Shown here: one piece after another, positions 51,211 through 60,295 of the stretch
Numbering within the stretch: the stretch's first letter is position 1
How the letters are laid out: every line of letters begins with the position of its first letter
From: Ferruginibacter sp.
GTDB taxonomy: Bacteria; Bacteroidota; Bacteroidia; Chitinophagales; Chitinophagaceae
Direction: 5' to 3'
Assembly: GCA_013141115.1 (NCBI GenBank)
Contig: JABFRP010000002.1
Location: forward strand, 1,104,647 to 1,168,646
Length of the DNA stretch: 64,000 nt
Position numbers and translations under genes: made by a program
The notes under the pieces: model-generated
Database searches by the model: none
Told to the model about the DNA's origin: nothing
The model's input: the letters and a program-made list of their open reading frames with translations, nothing else

Positions 51211-52035
51211 ATGGCTTTATTTATCACATCATTAAATTCGGGTAGCAATGGCAACTGCTATTATATTGGTAACCATAACGATGCTTTATTAATTGATGTA
51301 GGCATATCCTGCAGAGAAACCGAAAAAAGAATGAAGCAACTGGAGCTGGATATAAAAAAGGTAAAAGCCATTTTTGTTTCGCATGAGCATGGCGATCATA
51401 TTAAAGGGGTTTCAGTTTTAGCCAATAAATATAAAATACCGGTTTATATTACCAGCTTAACGGCAAAGAATGGCCCAAGATTAATTAGTCATTTATCAAA
51501 AGATTTTAAAGCAAATCAAACCATTGCTGTTGGTGAATTAGTGGTAACTGCATTTGCCAAACAACATGATGCTATAGATCCTCATAGTTTTATTATCAGT
51601 TACAATAAAATTACTGTAGGCGTATTTACCGATATTGGTGTAGTATGCGATAAGCTAACGCATTATTTTAAACAATGCCACGCTGCTTTTTTAGAAGCCA
51701 ATTACGATGAAGTGTTATTAGAGAACGGACGTTATCCGATACATTTAAAGAATCGTATCCGTGATGGTCATGGTCATTTATCTAATAAGCAGGCTTTGGA
51801 ATTATTTGTAGCACACCGCCCCCATTTTATGACGCATCTTTTGCTATCGCATTTATCTAAAGAAAATAATACACCACAACTGGCCGAAGAATTATTTGCG
51901 CAACATGCCAATAGTACTGCAATAATTGTAGCATCACGTAATCAGGCCACGCCTGTTTATACTATTACAGCAAATGGATTAGAAGAAAAAAAATTAACAC
52001 CGTTATTACGGCCTGTGCAATTAGGCTTGTTTTAA
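51211..52035 (+). CDS. MBL-fold metallo-hydrolase (YycJ/WalJ-like)
   Basis: From the ATG at 51211 the protein has 274 residues; the longer frame from 51145 overlaps a promoter-like word and lacks similarity. The conserved start is MALFITSLNSGSNGNCYYIG. The metal-binding HEHGDH motif is at 58-63, with DIGVVCDKL, an HLSNKQAL histidine and LSHLSKEN later. Predicted phosphodiesterase or nuclease of the metallo-beta-lactamase superfamily, related to YycJ-type proteins. Convergent with the cupin gene. Confidence 0.9.
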   Translation: MALFITSLNSGSNGNCYYIGNHNDALLIDVGISCRETEKRMKQLELDIKKVKAIFVSHEHGDHIKGVSVLANKYKIPVYITSLTAKNGPRLISHLSKDFKANQTIAVGELVVTAFAKQHDAIDPHSFIISYNKITVGVFTDIGVVCDKLTHYFKQCHAAFLEANYDEVLLENGRYPIHLKNRIRDGHGHLSNKQALELFVAHRPHFMTHLLLSHLSKENNTPQLAEELFAQHANSTAIIVASRNQATPVYTITANGLEEKKLTPLLRPVQLGLF

Positions 52036-52047
52036 AATCGATATTAT

Positions 52048-52554
52048 TTAGCTGCACATTTCTTTAATAATACCAGCATGTTGCGGATATAAACCAGCAA
52101 GCTTTCCTGCATCAGCAAGTTCAAAATCGGCAAAATCAAAACCCGGCGCTACGGTGCAACCTACAAAACAAAAGCTGCTGCCAGGTGCAGGCCGGCTGGC
52201 AAACCAGCAATTGGCCGGCACCACATACTGAAACAATTCTCCCCGGTCAATATCACTTCCCAGGTGAATAAGCTCCAGCTTACCGCTTGCATCAATCACA
52301 TAAATCCATAGCGGATCACCTGCATAAAAGTGCCAGCATTCATCGCTTTTTATTTGATGAAAAGCAGAAAAATTACCTGCCTCTAATAAAAAATAAATAG
52401 CTGTAGAAAACGCCCTGCTGCCTGAAAACCTTTGTGGTAATGCATTTGCTGCTATCTGTTCATTACTTTTATAGGTTTCTTTATACCAGCCACCTTCGGG
52501 GTGAGGCTGTAAATGATATTGCTGTATTAACTGTGCTGCGTTGATCATATCCAT
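52048..52554 (-). CDS. Cupin domain protein (DUF985)
   Basis: A 168-residue single-cupin protein of the DUF985/cupin_5 family. Landmarks: the helical start with LQPHPEGGWYKETY, STAIYFLLEAGNFSAFHQIKSDECWHFYAGDPL, and VVPANCWFASRP with FVGCTVAPGFDFADFELA. Members bind metal or a small sugar-like ligand; the exact role is unknown. Twelve bases from the MBL stop, convergent. Confidence 0.9.
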   Translation of the reverse strand: MDMINAAQLIQQYHLQPHPEGGWYKETYKSNEQIAANALPQRFSGSRAFSTAIYFLLEAGNFSAFHQIKSDECWHFYAGDPLWIYVIDASGKLELIHLGSDIDRGELFQYVVPANCWFASRPAPGSSFCFVGCTVAPGFDFADFELADAGKLAGLYPQHAGIIKEMCS

Positions 52555-52704
52555 TTTTTATGCAGCGGAAAGATACCAAAAGCACGTAAAAAATACCGGG
52601 TATTTACTACAATAAAAACAATTAAAAAAAGCAGTATTTACCCAATGGCAAACGCCTGTGTATAAAAGTGGATTTTTTGGGTAAATATTTTTAACTAAAT
52701 CGCA

Positions 52705-52735
52705 TTGTACAACCATTGGAAATGAGTTATATTTG
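52705..52735 (+). promoter_or_regulatory. Sigma-A promoter of the SWIB-domain gene
   Basis: TTG at 52705-52707, 20 bases, then TATATTTG at 52728-52735: an exact match to the Bacteroidota -33/-7 consensus. The ATG is 48 bases further. Confidence 0.75.
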
Positions 52736-52783
52736 ATACTGGTATAATTACTATACACTCATTAACATTCTAAATTTAAAAAA

Positions 52784-53212
52784 ATGGCAACCAAAAAAAC
52801 AGTAAAAAAAGCGGCTCCAAAAAAAGCAGCACCTAAGAAAGCTGTTAAAAAAGCGGCTCCAAAAAAAGCAGCAGCTAAAAAACCTGTAGCTAAAAAAGCA
52901 GCTCCAAAAAAAGCAGTAAAAAAAGCAGCGCCTAAAAAAGTTGCAAAAAAGAAATCGGCCCGTAAGCCTTCTGCAGCATTTATGAAACCACTTACACCAA
53001 GTGCTGAATTAGCAGCAGTGGTAGGAAGTAAAGGATTACCACGTACAGAAGTAGTGAAAAAAATCTGGGTTTATATTAAAGCTAATAAATTACAGGATTC
53101 TAAAAACAAACGCATGATCAATGCTGATGCTAAACTAAAACCAATTTTTGGTGGTAAAGCTCAGGTATCAATGTTTGATATGGCGAAATTGCTTTCTAAC
53201 CATTTGAAATAA
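52784..53212 (+). CDS. Histone H1-like / SWIB-domain chromatin protein
   Basis: A 142-residue protein. The first 60 residues are a tail of KKAAPKK-type repeats with Lys and Ala only interrupted by Pro and Val, like histone H1 or the chlamydial Hc proteins. Residues about 66-142 are a SWIB/MDM2-like domain (FMKPLTPSAELAAVVGSKGLPRTEVVKKIWVYIKANKLQDSKNKRMINAD, then LSNHLK). The tail probably binds DNA. SWIB in bacteria is otherwise known mainly from Chlamydia and Bacteroidota. A strong promoter and a terminator frame the gene, so it may be well expressed. Confidence 0.9.
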   Translation: MATKKTVKKAAPKKAAPKKAVKKAAPKKAAAKKPVAKKAAPKKAVKKAAPKKVAKKKSARKPSAAFMKPLTPSAELAAVVGSKGLPRTEVVKKIWVYIKANKLQDSKNKRMINADAKLKPIFGGKAQVSMFDMAKLLSNHLK

Positions 53213-53234
53213 TAAATGGATTAAAATTTTATAC

Positions 53235-53260
53235 GGGCATCTTAGGATGCCCTTTTTTTT
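53235..53260 (+). terminator. Terminator of the SWIB-domain gene
   Basis: GGGCATC (53235-53241) pairs with GATGCCC (53246-53252) around TTAG, followed by eight T. Confidence 0.85.
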
Positions 53261-53280
53261 CCTGATCTACAGATTACAGA

Positions 53281-53325
53281 ACTATTAAAAAAGCCACTGT
53301 TTTTACCAGTGGCTTTTTTAATAGT
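53281..53325. terminator. Terminator of lpxD
   Basis: A perfect 19-bp stem (53281-53299 with 53307-53325) around TTTTTAC, with A-rich and T-rich sides. Serves the lpxD gene ending at 53356. Confidence 0.85.
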
Positions 53326-53355
53326 TTTTATTTTACAGAATAACAGTGGTGCTTA

Positions 53356-54354
53356 TCACTTCGCCTCCTTCGCCAGTTTCCGCAATACCACCCATTGCTT
53401 TAAAGCATCTCTTGCTTCCACTGCAGGGTAGCCCAATATTTTTTTACCATCTTCCCAATCGCTTAATACACCGGAGCCGCCGCCAACCTGTACACCATTA
53501 CCTAATGTAACATGATCGGATATGCTGGCACTGCCGCCTACCATTACCCCATCACCCAATGTAACAGAACCTGCCAATCCGCTGCTGCCCGCCATTATAC
53601 AACTGCGGCCCATTTTACTGTTGTGACCTATCTGTACCAGGTTATCTATTTTACAACCATCGCCTATAATGGTAGAGCTAAACTTGCCACGATCCACACA
53701 ACTGTTGGCACCAATTTCTACCCCATTACCAATAACTACATTTCCAATGTGCGGTATTTTTATCAACCCTCTTCCATCGGGGCTTGGCCTAAAACCAAAC
53801 CCATCGGCACCAATACTGGCATTGGGGTGAATGATACAATAGCTGCCGATAATACAGCGCTCTCTTATTACCGCCCCCGACCAAATGGTAGTATTTTTTC
53901 CAATAGTAGTATTATCTAAAACAGTGCTGTTAGGATACAGTATTACATTATCGCCCAGTGTTACATTTTTACCTACATAACAACCGGCGCCAATTTTACA
54001 ACCGGTACCAATGGTTGCAGTTGCATCCACCACCGCTGCTGCATGTATATCAGTATCAAACACCGGTGTTTCGGGTACAAACAGTTCCAGCAATTCTGCC
54101 ATGGCTATATCGGCATTCTTTACTTTTATAAATGCCCTGTTATCGCCAGGTTCCAATGTAATATCTGCATTAATTATTGCAGCACATGCTTTAGAACCTT
54201 CCCAATATTTTACATATTTTCTGTTGCCAATAAAAGTAATTTGTTGTTCGTTGGCCAGCTCCAGTTGTTCGGGGCCGGTTATTAACTGTGTGGTGTTGCC
54301 TACCAAAGTACCTTTAAGCTTTTCGTTAATTTGCTGAATGCTGAATGTTTGCAT
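53356..54354 (-). CDS. lpxD: UDP-3-O-acylglucosamine N-acyltransferase
   Basis: From the ATG at 54354 the protein has 332 residues; a longer frame from 54402 adds 16 residues unlike the family. It opens with the LpxD N-terminal domain (FSIQQINEKLKGTLVGNT), then a left-handed beta-helix of hexapeptide repeats from about 100 to 300 (GCKIGAGCYVGKNVTLGDN, GADGFGFRPSPDG, IDNLVQIGHNSKMGRSC). It N-acylates UDP-3-O-acyl-glucosamine in lipid A synthesis. The lone location, outside an lpx/fab cluster, is notable. Confidence 0.92.
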   Translation of the reverse strand: MQTFSIQQINEKLKGTLVGNTTQLITGPEQLELANEQQITFIGNRKYVKYWEGSKACAAIINADITLEPGDNRAFIKVKNADIAMAELLELFVPETPVFDTDIHAAAVVDATATIGTGCKIGAGCYVGKNVTLGDNVILYPNSTVLDNTTIGKNTTIWSGAVIRERCIIGSYCIIHPNASIGADGFGFRPSPDGRGLIKIPHIGNVVIGNGVEIGANSCVDRGKFSSTIIGDGCKIDNLVQIGHNSKMGRSCIMAGSSGLAGSVTLGDGVMVGGSASISDHVTLGNGVQVGGGSGVLSDWEDGKKILGYPAVEARDALKQWVVLRKLAKEAK

Positions 54355-54480
54355 GTGCTGTTGTTTAATTTGAGGCATGAAAATAGCATTTATTCTCTGC
54401 AATTTTTATGGATGAACAAACTGGTATAATCAATACAGTTGTATAAAAAGGATTGTTTTAAATAATAGTAATAAGAAGAT

Positions 54481-54978
54481 TTAATTTTTTGCATTAATAA
54501 AATCTGTACGGCTGTAAGTACCGGGAGAAGCATGGTCGCCAACTTTTAATTTAATATCCACAAAATTAATTCCGCTTATTTCGGTAAGGTTGTAAGTAAG
54601 TTCGGCAAGGTACGCTTCGGCACCACTGGAGCCCATTTGCTGCGTTAAATATTTACTGTTGCGGATATTTATAAAAACGCTGTCGTTGGATATTTTAGTA
54701 AAAGTTAATGGTATTTCCGGGTAGGTTTCGTTAAACATTTGTACAATGATTGGGGCCGTTAATGAGTCTGCTGAAGCTGGTCTTGTTTTTACCATTATCA
54801 AACCTTGCTTAGAATCGTAGCCCGACGTCCAAAAGTAATGGCTGTCTTTTATTACTGCGCTATCTGGCATTACATTGGCTGTTGTTGTATCTGTAGTTGC
54901 TACCTTCTCATCTGCTTTTTTGGTATTACAGGAAACTATTGCAGCAATCATTATCAGTAAGCAAACATAATTTTTCAT
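54481..54978 (-). CDS. Small lipoprotein, unrecognised
   Basis: A 165-residue lipoprotein (lipobox AIVSC, C17), followed by a Thr/Asp/Ala-rich linker to about 45. The rest is a single mixed alpha/beta domain ending ELTYNLTEISGINFVDIKLKVGDHASPGTYSRTDF. This end loosely recalls the GerMN fold, but I do not claim it. Standing alone on the minus strand. Confidence 0.7.
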   Translation of the reverse strand: MKNYVCLLIMIAAIVSCNTKKADEKVATTDTTTANVMPDSAVIKDSHYFWTSGYDSKQGLIMVKTRPASADSLTAPIIVQMFNETYPEIPLTFTKISNDSVFINIRNSKYLTQQMGSSGAEAYLAELTYNLTEISGINFVDIKLKVGDHASPGTYSRTDFINAKN

Positions 54979-55250
54979 ATTGCATTTTTTAAGGTCATTA
55001 AAGGTAGTACTTCTTCTTCCGGCTAGCTATAATCTCAAAAACAAAGCCATCTTTTGTTTATAAAATTACAATACTATGGTGTTTCTAAAATGATTGCCGT
55101 CATCGGTATTTCTGATATAAATGAAGTACAGGAAATTGCTGTTTTTTCTATCATTAAAAACTATGTCTGATAACGATCACAACTTAGTATGAATATCATC
55201 AGCCGTGTTCATTATAAAAATTTACATATTAGTATAGTAAATCATTGCAT

Positions 55251-56915
55251 ATGAAATCAGATTACGAAATAGCACAGGAAAATGCTATACAGCCCATTGC
55301 AAACATTGCAGCGGCAATGGGTTTACCAGCTGAGTTGCTGGTGCCTTATGGCCACTATAAAGCCAAAATAAACATCAGCCAATTTGATGAAGTAAAAATT
55401 GCTGCATCAAAATTAATATTGGTTACTGCTATTACACCTACTAAAGCCGGTATTGGCAAAACCACTACTTCGGTAGGGTTGGCAGATGGTTTAAAAAAGC
55501 TGGGTAAAAATGTAGTATTGGCATTACGTGAACCTTCGTTAGGGCCCTGCTTTGGTATGAAAGGCGGTGCAGCAGGCGGTGGCTATTCGCAGGTAATTCC
55601 TATGGAAGATATTAACCTGCACTTTACCGGCGACTTTCACGCCATTACTGCAGCCAATAATGCACTGGCTGCTTTAGTAGATAATTTTCGTTTTTATAAC
55701 CGGGGTAAACCCGAAGGCATAAAAACTGTTTTATTAAAACGTTGTCTTGATGTAAATGACCGTGTGTTGCGTAAAATTGTAACCGCTTTGGATGGCCCTA
55801 ATAACGGCATTCCATCCGAAACAGGTTTTGTAATTACAGCAGCCAGCGAAATAATGGCGGCACTTTGCCTTGCCGAAGGATTAACAGATCTGCGCAATAA
55901 AATAGATGATATTTTACTGGGCTTTACTTTTGCAGGCGAACCATTTACTACCAAAGATCTTGGTGTAACCGGAGCTATTACTGCTTTATTAAAAGATGCT
56001 ATTCTGCCCAATCTTGTACAAACCCTGGAAGGCTGTCCGGCCTTAGTGCATGGTGGCCCGTTTGCTAATATTGCCCATGGGTGCAATTCGCTTATGGCTA
56101 CAAAAACTGCGATGCAATACGGCGATTATGTAATTACAGAAGCCGGCTTTGCAAGTGACCTGGGTGCAGAAAAATTCTTTAACATTAAATGCCGCAAAGC
56201 AGGTTTACAACCGGCAATGGCGGTGCTGGTAGCAACATCGCAAGCATTAAAACTTAGTGGTGGCCTTGCAGAAAATAAAATGATGCTACCCGATATTATT
56301 GCGCTTAGCAAAGGCTTGCAAAATATGGAGCGGCATATTGCCATTTTAAAAACATTTAACCAAAAAGTATTGGTAGTATTAAACCGCTATCATTTTGATA
56401 CAGAAGAAGAAATTGATTTTATGCGTAACTGGTGCCATAAAAAAGATGCCGCCTTTGCAGTAAATAATGCTTTTGCGCTGGGCGGCGAAGGCGCTTTGGA
56501 AATGGCAAAAGCCGTGGTAGATATTTGCAATGCGCCACTTGCTCCATTACAATTCACTTACGATCTTACTGACGATGTGGAAACCAAGATCAAAAAGATA
56601 GTTACAAAAATATATGGTGGTAAAGATGTGGTGCTATATAAAAAAGCACAGGAAATGATAAAGAAAATAAAAAAACTGGGGCTGGAACATTTACCTGTTT
56701 GTATGGCGAAAACGCAATACTCTTTTACCGATGATGCGGCAGTAAGCGGAGTAGATGGCAATTTTAAAATTGATGTGGACGACCTTGTGATAAACCGTGG
56801 CGCTGGTTTTATTGTGGCTGTTTGCGGCGAGATGATGCGGATGCCCGGCTTACCCAAAATACCGCAAGCTAATTTTATTGATGTGGTGGATGGAAAAATA
56901 ATTGGTGTTAGCTGA
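55251..56915 (+). CDS. fhs: Formate-tetrahydrofolate ligase
   Basis: From the ATG at 55251 the protein has 554 residues (an upstream TTG at 55245 is possible). It makes 10-formyl-tetrahydrofolate from formate, THF and ATP. The ATP-binding loop is TPTKAGIGKTTTSVGLADGL. Other family blocks: REPSLGPCFGMKGGAAGGG, DINLHFTGDFHAI, EAGFASDLGAEKFFNIKCR, and the C-terminal PGLPKIPQANFIDVVDG. Length and motifs are standard. Monocistronic, with a strong terminator. Confidence 0.97.
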   Translation: MKSDYEIAQENAIQPIANIAAAMGLPAELLVPYGHYKAKINISQFDEVKIAASKLILVTAITPTKAGIGKTTTSVGLADGLKKLGKNVVLALREPSLGPCFGMKGGAAGGGYSQVIPMEDINLHFTGDFHAITAANNALAALVDNFRFYNRGKPEGIKTVLLKRCLDVNDRVLRKIVTALDGPNNGIPSETGFVITAASEIMAALCLAEGLTDLRNKIDDILLGFTFAGEPFTTKDLGVTGAITALLKDAILPNLVQTLEGCPALVHGGPFANIAHGCNSLMATKTAMQYGDYVITEAGFASDLGAEKFFNIKCRKAGLQPAMAVLVATSQALKLSGGLAENKMMLPDIIALSKGLQNMERHIAILKTFNQKVLVVLNRYHFDTEEEIDFMRNWCHKKDAAFAVNNAFALGGEGALEMAKAVVDICNAPLAPLQFTYDLTDDVETKIKKIVTKIYGGKDVVLYKKAQEMIKKIKKLGLEHLPVCMAKTQYSFTDDAAVSGVDGNFKIDVDDLVINRGAGFIVAVCGEMMRMPGLPKIPQANFIDVVDGKIIGVS

Positions 56916-56940
56916 TATATAACTTTTGTTTTTTTACAAT

Positions 56941-56972
56941 AATAAAGAGCCGTTTAAAAACGGCTCTTTATT
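56941..56972. terminator. Bidirectional terminator after fhs
   Basis: A perfect 15-bp stem (56941-56955 with 56958-56972) around AA, with T-rich flank on both strands. Serves fhs and the convergent PepSY-like gene. Confidence 0.85.
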
Positions 56973-56985
56973 ATAAAACAATTTG

Positions 56986-57273
56986 TCAGGCTCTTTCAGA
57001 TTTTACAAGCACGCCTCCACTGGTAAATGTAGCCTCCCACGCTATTCCATTTCTTAAAAAATGAGCTCTCCAGTTACCATCACTTCTCAGCTTCCATTGG
57101 CGAACAGGAGCATTGCCAAACATTGCAGCAAATGCTGTTAACACAGCCTGCGGTGGTGTTGCTTTTACCAATGCATTGTTTGCTGTATTGTATTTAATAA
57201 CCGGAGTTGCCTGTGCAACAAATAACGTAGCAGAAAAAATGGCTGCTGCTGTAAACATTACTAATTTTTTCAT
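56986..57273 (-). CDS. Small exported PepSY-like protein
   Basis: From the ATG at 57273 the protein has 95 residues with a signal peptide (MKKLVMFTAAAIFSATLFVAQA). The mature 70 residues fit the PepSY-like fold (PF11396 type): VLTAFAAMFGNAPVRQWKLRSDGNWRAHFLRNGIAWEATFTSGG. Such proteins are often in the periplasm and may act as inhibitors or envelope sensors. A longer reading from 57336 would bury the signal peptide and is rejected. Confidence 0.75.
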   Translation of the reverse strand: MKKLVMFTAAAIFSATLFVAQATPVIKYNTANNALVKATPPQAVLTAFAAMFGNAPVRQWKLRSDGNWRAHFLRNGIAWEATFTSGGVLVKSERA

Positions 57274-57536
57274 GAATTTGAAATTTTTAATTGATAAAAT
57301 AATTACACCGTGAAAGTATACACCTGTGCAAAACAATAAAAGTAATAGTTGCCGATCAGGGATAAAAGGCCGGTCAATAAGAAAAGATGCCTGTTAAAGT
57401 AATGTACAACGGCGACAGCAACCTGTACAATTATACAACCTCCGGCACTGATGCCAATCATAGGTAATAATACCCTCCATCATTGCACTACAAGCAGCGC
57501 TGTATGTAGTTTTACCCGGCATAAAGGTTTGCTGTT

Positions 57537-58931
57537 ATGGATACTTTACATCATACTTATAAAAACCAAAAACTTTTCAAATGGTTACCTGTTGTAATTA
57601 TAGTGTTACTTATTGGGATAATTATTGGAGTAAGGTTTTTTTTTAAAGATGAAAAACGCTTTGTTGTTGTAAAATTCTATGGTAATGGTGCCGCAATAAA
57701 TGTTTCTAAAAACTATAATCTTACAGAATTTTATTACAGTAAAAAAAACAAAGGGGCATTACTTGCTGAAGAAGGCGATATACTGGCCATCAATAATAAT
57801 TTCATTTATTATACCAACAGCAATACCGATTCCCTACGGCTAAATAACAGTGGCGATTCTCTTGGTTTTATTAATGGAAAAGTAAACAGCTTAATAATAT
57901 CTGGTAAAGAAAACCTGCTACCATGGTTTGGTAATATGACTGCGGCAACAGTGGCAGAGCTGCAAAACATTTCGTTCACCTCAAAAATTCCCGGCAGCTA
58001 TATTCCCTATTTAAAAGAAATTGCCCGGCTAAAACCAAACACTAACCTCAGTTTTGAAGAAAATGATTCACTTGATATTTTGGCTGAGTATATAAAGCAG
58101 GCAGATTTTTTTAAGCCCCGGTTTATAAATGCAGCTATAACACAAAATAGTTTTTCTTCACTATCACACTGGAAAAATATTGAGTGCCTTTACCTGGATG
58201 TTTTGGATTCCATGGTCACCATACCTCTTCCTGCAATGCCTCAATTAAAGCAATGTATTATTTATGGTGATGAACTTAAATACATCACAGCTTCATTTTT
58301 TAACAACAATACGCAACTGGAAAAAATAACGCTGATCACCGATCTTGATAACTACGCATTACTGCAACCATTAAATAAGTTGCAGGAAATTTCAGTAAGC
58401 AATGTTAACTACAGTGCAGATATTTCAGTATTAAAAAATAAATTAAGCAAGTTGTCAGTACTTATTATTTCAGGCAACTATAGTGATACTGATTCTTTAG
58501 TTGTGTTAAAAAAACTACGCTGGCTTGGTCTTCCCGAAAACACATCACAACAACAGTTTAACAGGATTGCAGCAAAATTGCACAACCTGCAGGTATTACA
58601 GATCAATGGTAGCGATTCTGTCACCAGCCTATCTGCATTGCAGCAAATGCCCAACCTTAGTGCATTGGTAATTACCGATACCGTAACAGATAAGCAATCG
58701 CTGTTTGGGTTAAAAAATTTACGTTATCTCTCTTTACCACAAAATAATAAAGCAGACAGTGCTTATATGCTTGCGCTTGAAAAAGCCTTACCAGGTTGTA
58801 TTATTGTTCCCAATAGTGGCGCCTGCCTTGGCTCGGGCTGGTTACTATTACTGGTGCCACTTGTACTGGTATTAAGTTTTATTTTTCAAAAGCAATTATT
58901 ATTTAAACCAAATGCTAATAATGCATCCTGA
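57537..58931 (+). CDS. Membrane-anchored leucine-rich-repeat protein
   Basis: A 464-residue protein with a membrane helix at about 14-36 and another at about 438-456. Between them lie about twelve irregular repeats of LRR type, for example LKELEIARLKPN, HWKNIECLYLDVLDSMV, NTQLEKITLITDLDNY, LVVLKKLRWLGLPENT, LHNLQVLQINGSDSVTSLSALQQMPNLSALVITD and LFGLKNLRYLSLPQN. The repeats would be outside the cytoplasmic membrane. Its last 20 bases overlap the start of the CPBP gene, so the two are made together. Confidence 0.75.
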   Translation: MDTLHHTYKNQKLFKWLPVVIIVLLIGIIIGVRFFFKDEKRFVVVKFYGNGAAINVSKNYNLTEFYYSKKNKGALLAEEGDILAINNNFIYYTNSNTDSLRLNNSGDSLGFINGKVNSLIISGKENLLPWFGNMTAATVAELQNISFTSKIPGSYIPYLKEIARLKPNTNLSFEENDSLDILAEYIKQADFFKPRFINAAITQNSFSSLSHWKNIECLYLDVLDSMVTIPLPAMPQLKQCIIYGDELKYITASFFNNNTQLEKITLITDLDNYALLQPLNKLQEISVSNVNYSADISVLKNKLSKLSVLIISGNYSDTDSLVVLKKLRWLGLPENTSQQQFNRIAAKLHNLQVLQINGSDSVTSLSALQQMPNLSALVITDTVTDKQSLFGLKNLRYLSLPQNNKADSAYMLALEKALPGCIIVPNSGACLGSGWLLLLVPLVLVLSFIFQKQLLFKPNANNAS

Positions 58932-59568
58932 ACAAACCATAATAATACAGGAGCAATCAAAAAAAATATTGGTTGATGTAATTATTTGCAGTATAGGTTT
59001 AGCGGCTTTTGCCTACCTGATACCTTATTCATTTCCATTAAAAGCAATAGCATTTATACCGCTTACAATAGCTGCTTTTGTTATAAGCCGGAGTATTAAC
59101 TGGACTTTAAATACCACGGATATTTTTTCATTACCAATGCTGGCATTTTGCATCATTGGTTTTCAAATGGGTATTGCCGGTGCTATGTATTACAGGGGAA
59201 GTTTTGGCATGCCGGTATTACCTGCAACAATAAAAATATTTACACTGCTTGCGGTGTGTATTGGTATTATGGAAGAATTGGTTTTCCGGGGATTTATACA
59301 AGGGCAGCTTAGCAAACTACATCCTGGTTTTGCCATTGTATTTGCAGCATTGGCACATGCCAGTTACAAAGCCTGTTTATTTCTTTCTCCGGCTGCTACC
59401 TATCATTATTCTATTGCGTTGTTTTATACCTGGAGTTTTGGGGCGTTTATTTTAATTGGTTTACTAAGATATTATTCTAAAAGTATTTTGCCGGCAATAA
59501 TAGTACACGCCGTTTTTGATTACGTTGTTTATGCAGAAAATGCAGAAGTGCCGTGGTGGGTTTGGTAA
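58912..59568 (+). CDS. CPBP family intramembrane protease (CAAX-like)
   Basis: A 218-residue polytopic membrane protein of the CPBP (ABI, CAAX-type glutamic endopeptidase) family. The EExxxR motif is E121-E122-L-V-F-R126. The second motif is in ALAHASYK and the third in VHAVFDY near the end. Six to eight membrane segments. The first Met (58912) lies inside the LRR gene; a second ATG at 58921 is also possible. Bacterial CPBP proteins process or protect peptides and act in bacteriocin self-immunity. The LRR partner may choose the substrate. Confidence 0.85.
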   Translation: MLIMHPEQTIIIQEQSKKILVDVIICSIGLAAFAYLIPYSFPLKAIAFIPLTIAAFVISRSINWTLNTTDIFSLPMLAFCIIGFQMGIAGAMYYRGSFGMPVLPATIKIFTLLAVCIGIMEELVFRGFIQGQLSKLHPGFAIVFAALAHASYKACLFLSPAATYHYSIALFYTWSFGAFILIGLLRYYSKSILPAIIVHAVFDYVVYAENAEVPWWVW

Positions 59569-59609
59569 TGCAGTGTTACAAAAGATTTATTTATTAAACC
59601 ACCCTGTTT

Positions 59610-60161
59610 TTAATGATGGGTTACTGTATGTTTTGCAGTATGGTGTCCCCATTCCAGCTCGTAACTAATACCCGCCAGCAAAAATTGCTGGTTAATATGG
59701 CCCCAGGTATAACTGTATTCTACATGCGGCGACCATTTACCACATTCGCACAACAACCCAACACCTGTATTAAAAGACCAGAATTTTTCGTACAAACTTT
59801 CATTAATAACTGTATTATGTTCTTTGTCCGATGTATGGCTGATGCCAGTGAGCGGATACAATGCAATATTTTTATGCAGCGGTAACAGGTAATGCAAATT
59901 CATATCAAAATCCCAGGCAGATAGCTGTATTTCCTCTTCCCCTATTTTACGACGAACAGGGAAAAAGCGGTTCATTTCAATACCGCCTGTTAACCGTTCA
60001 GTAAAATGATAAAAGCAACTTACGTTAAGCCCGTTCATCTCTGTACGCATATTTCGGATAGCTGCAAGATCGATACTGATTTTATTTTGAGCAAAACTGT
60101 TTATGGCCGTAAGTAAACAACCAACAAGTAACAGCCTTTTTAATAAGTGTAGTTTTTTCAT
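59610..60161 (-). CDS. Outer-membrane beta-barrel protein
   Basis: From the ATG at 60161 the protein has 183 residues, with a signal peptide (1-25, NSFAQ). The mature part alternates hydrophobic strands typical of a small porin-like barrel: ISIDLAAIRNMRTEMNGLNVSCFYHF, LTGGIEMNRFFPVR, WDFDMNLHYLLPLHKNIALYPLTG and FWSFNTGVGLLCECGKWSPHVEYSYTWG. It ends in His-rich residues (GHHTAKHTVTHH). Function unknown. Confidence 0.72.
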   Translation of the reverse strand: MKKLHLLKRLLLVGCLLTAINSFAQNKISIDLAAIRNMRTEMNGLNVSCFYHFTERLTGGIEMNRFFPVRRKIGEEEIQLSAWDFDMNLHYLLPLHKNIALYPLTGISHTSDKEHNTVINESLYEKFWSFNTGVGLLCECGKWSPHVEYSYTWGHINQQFLLAGISYELEWGHHTAKHTVTHH

Positions 60162-60238
60162 GTCGCAAATGAAAAAATAGCAGCGCACTATATAAATGAC
60201 GAGTGTCTTTTTAAAATGTGATTTTGCTCATTTTTGGA

Positions 60239-60274
60239 CAAAAAAACTGTAGGCTCCATTGGGCAGCCTGCAGT
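60239..60274 (-). terminator. Terminator of the 232-residue membrane protein gene
   Basis: ACTGCAGGCT pairs with AGCCTACAGT on the minus strand with one mismatch, followed by seven T. Starts 22 bases after the stop. Confidence 0.65.
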
Positions 60275-60295
60275 AAATAAATGCACTATTTAATG

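Noticed and set aside
52558..52758. 66-residue reading frame on the minus strand upstream of the SWIB gene
   Set aside because: It covers the perfect promoter at 52705-52735, has a residue composition like non-coding DNA and no recognisable feature.
52790..52965. Tandem DNA repeats that might be mistaken for a CRISPR array
   Set aside because: They are coding repeats of the Lys/Ala tail, with no unique spacers and no cas genes nearby.
54979..55250. Possible folate-type riboswitch before fhs
   Set aside because: I could not build a conserved folded core and the known tetrahydrofolate riboswitches are from other phyla.
57402..57467. Short 21-codon frame before the LRR gene
   Set aside because: Well-formed but tiny, with no start context or family; the spacer has stops in the other frames. 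Could be a gene remnant, but nothing supports it.
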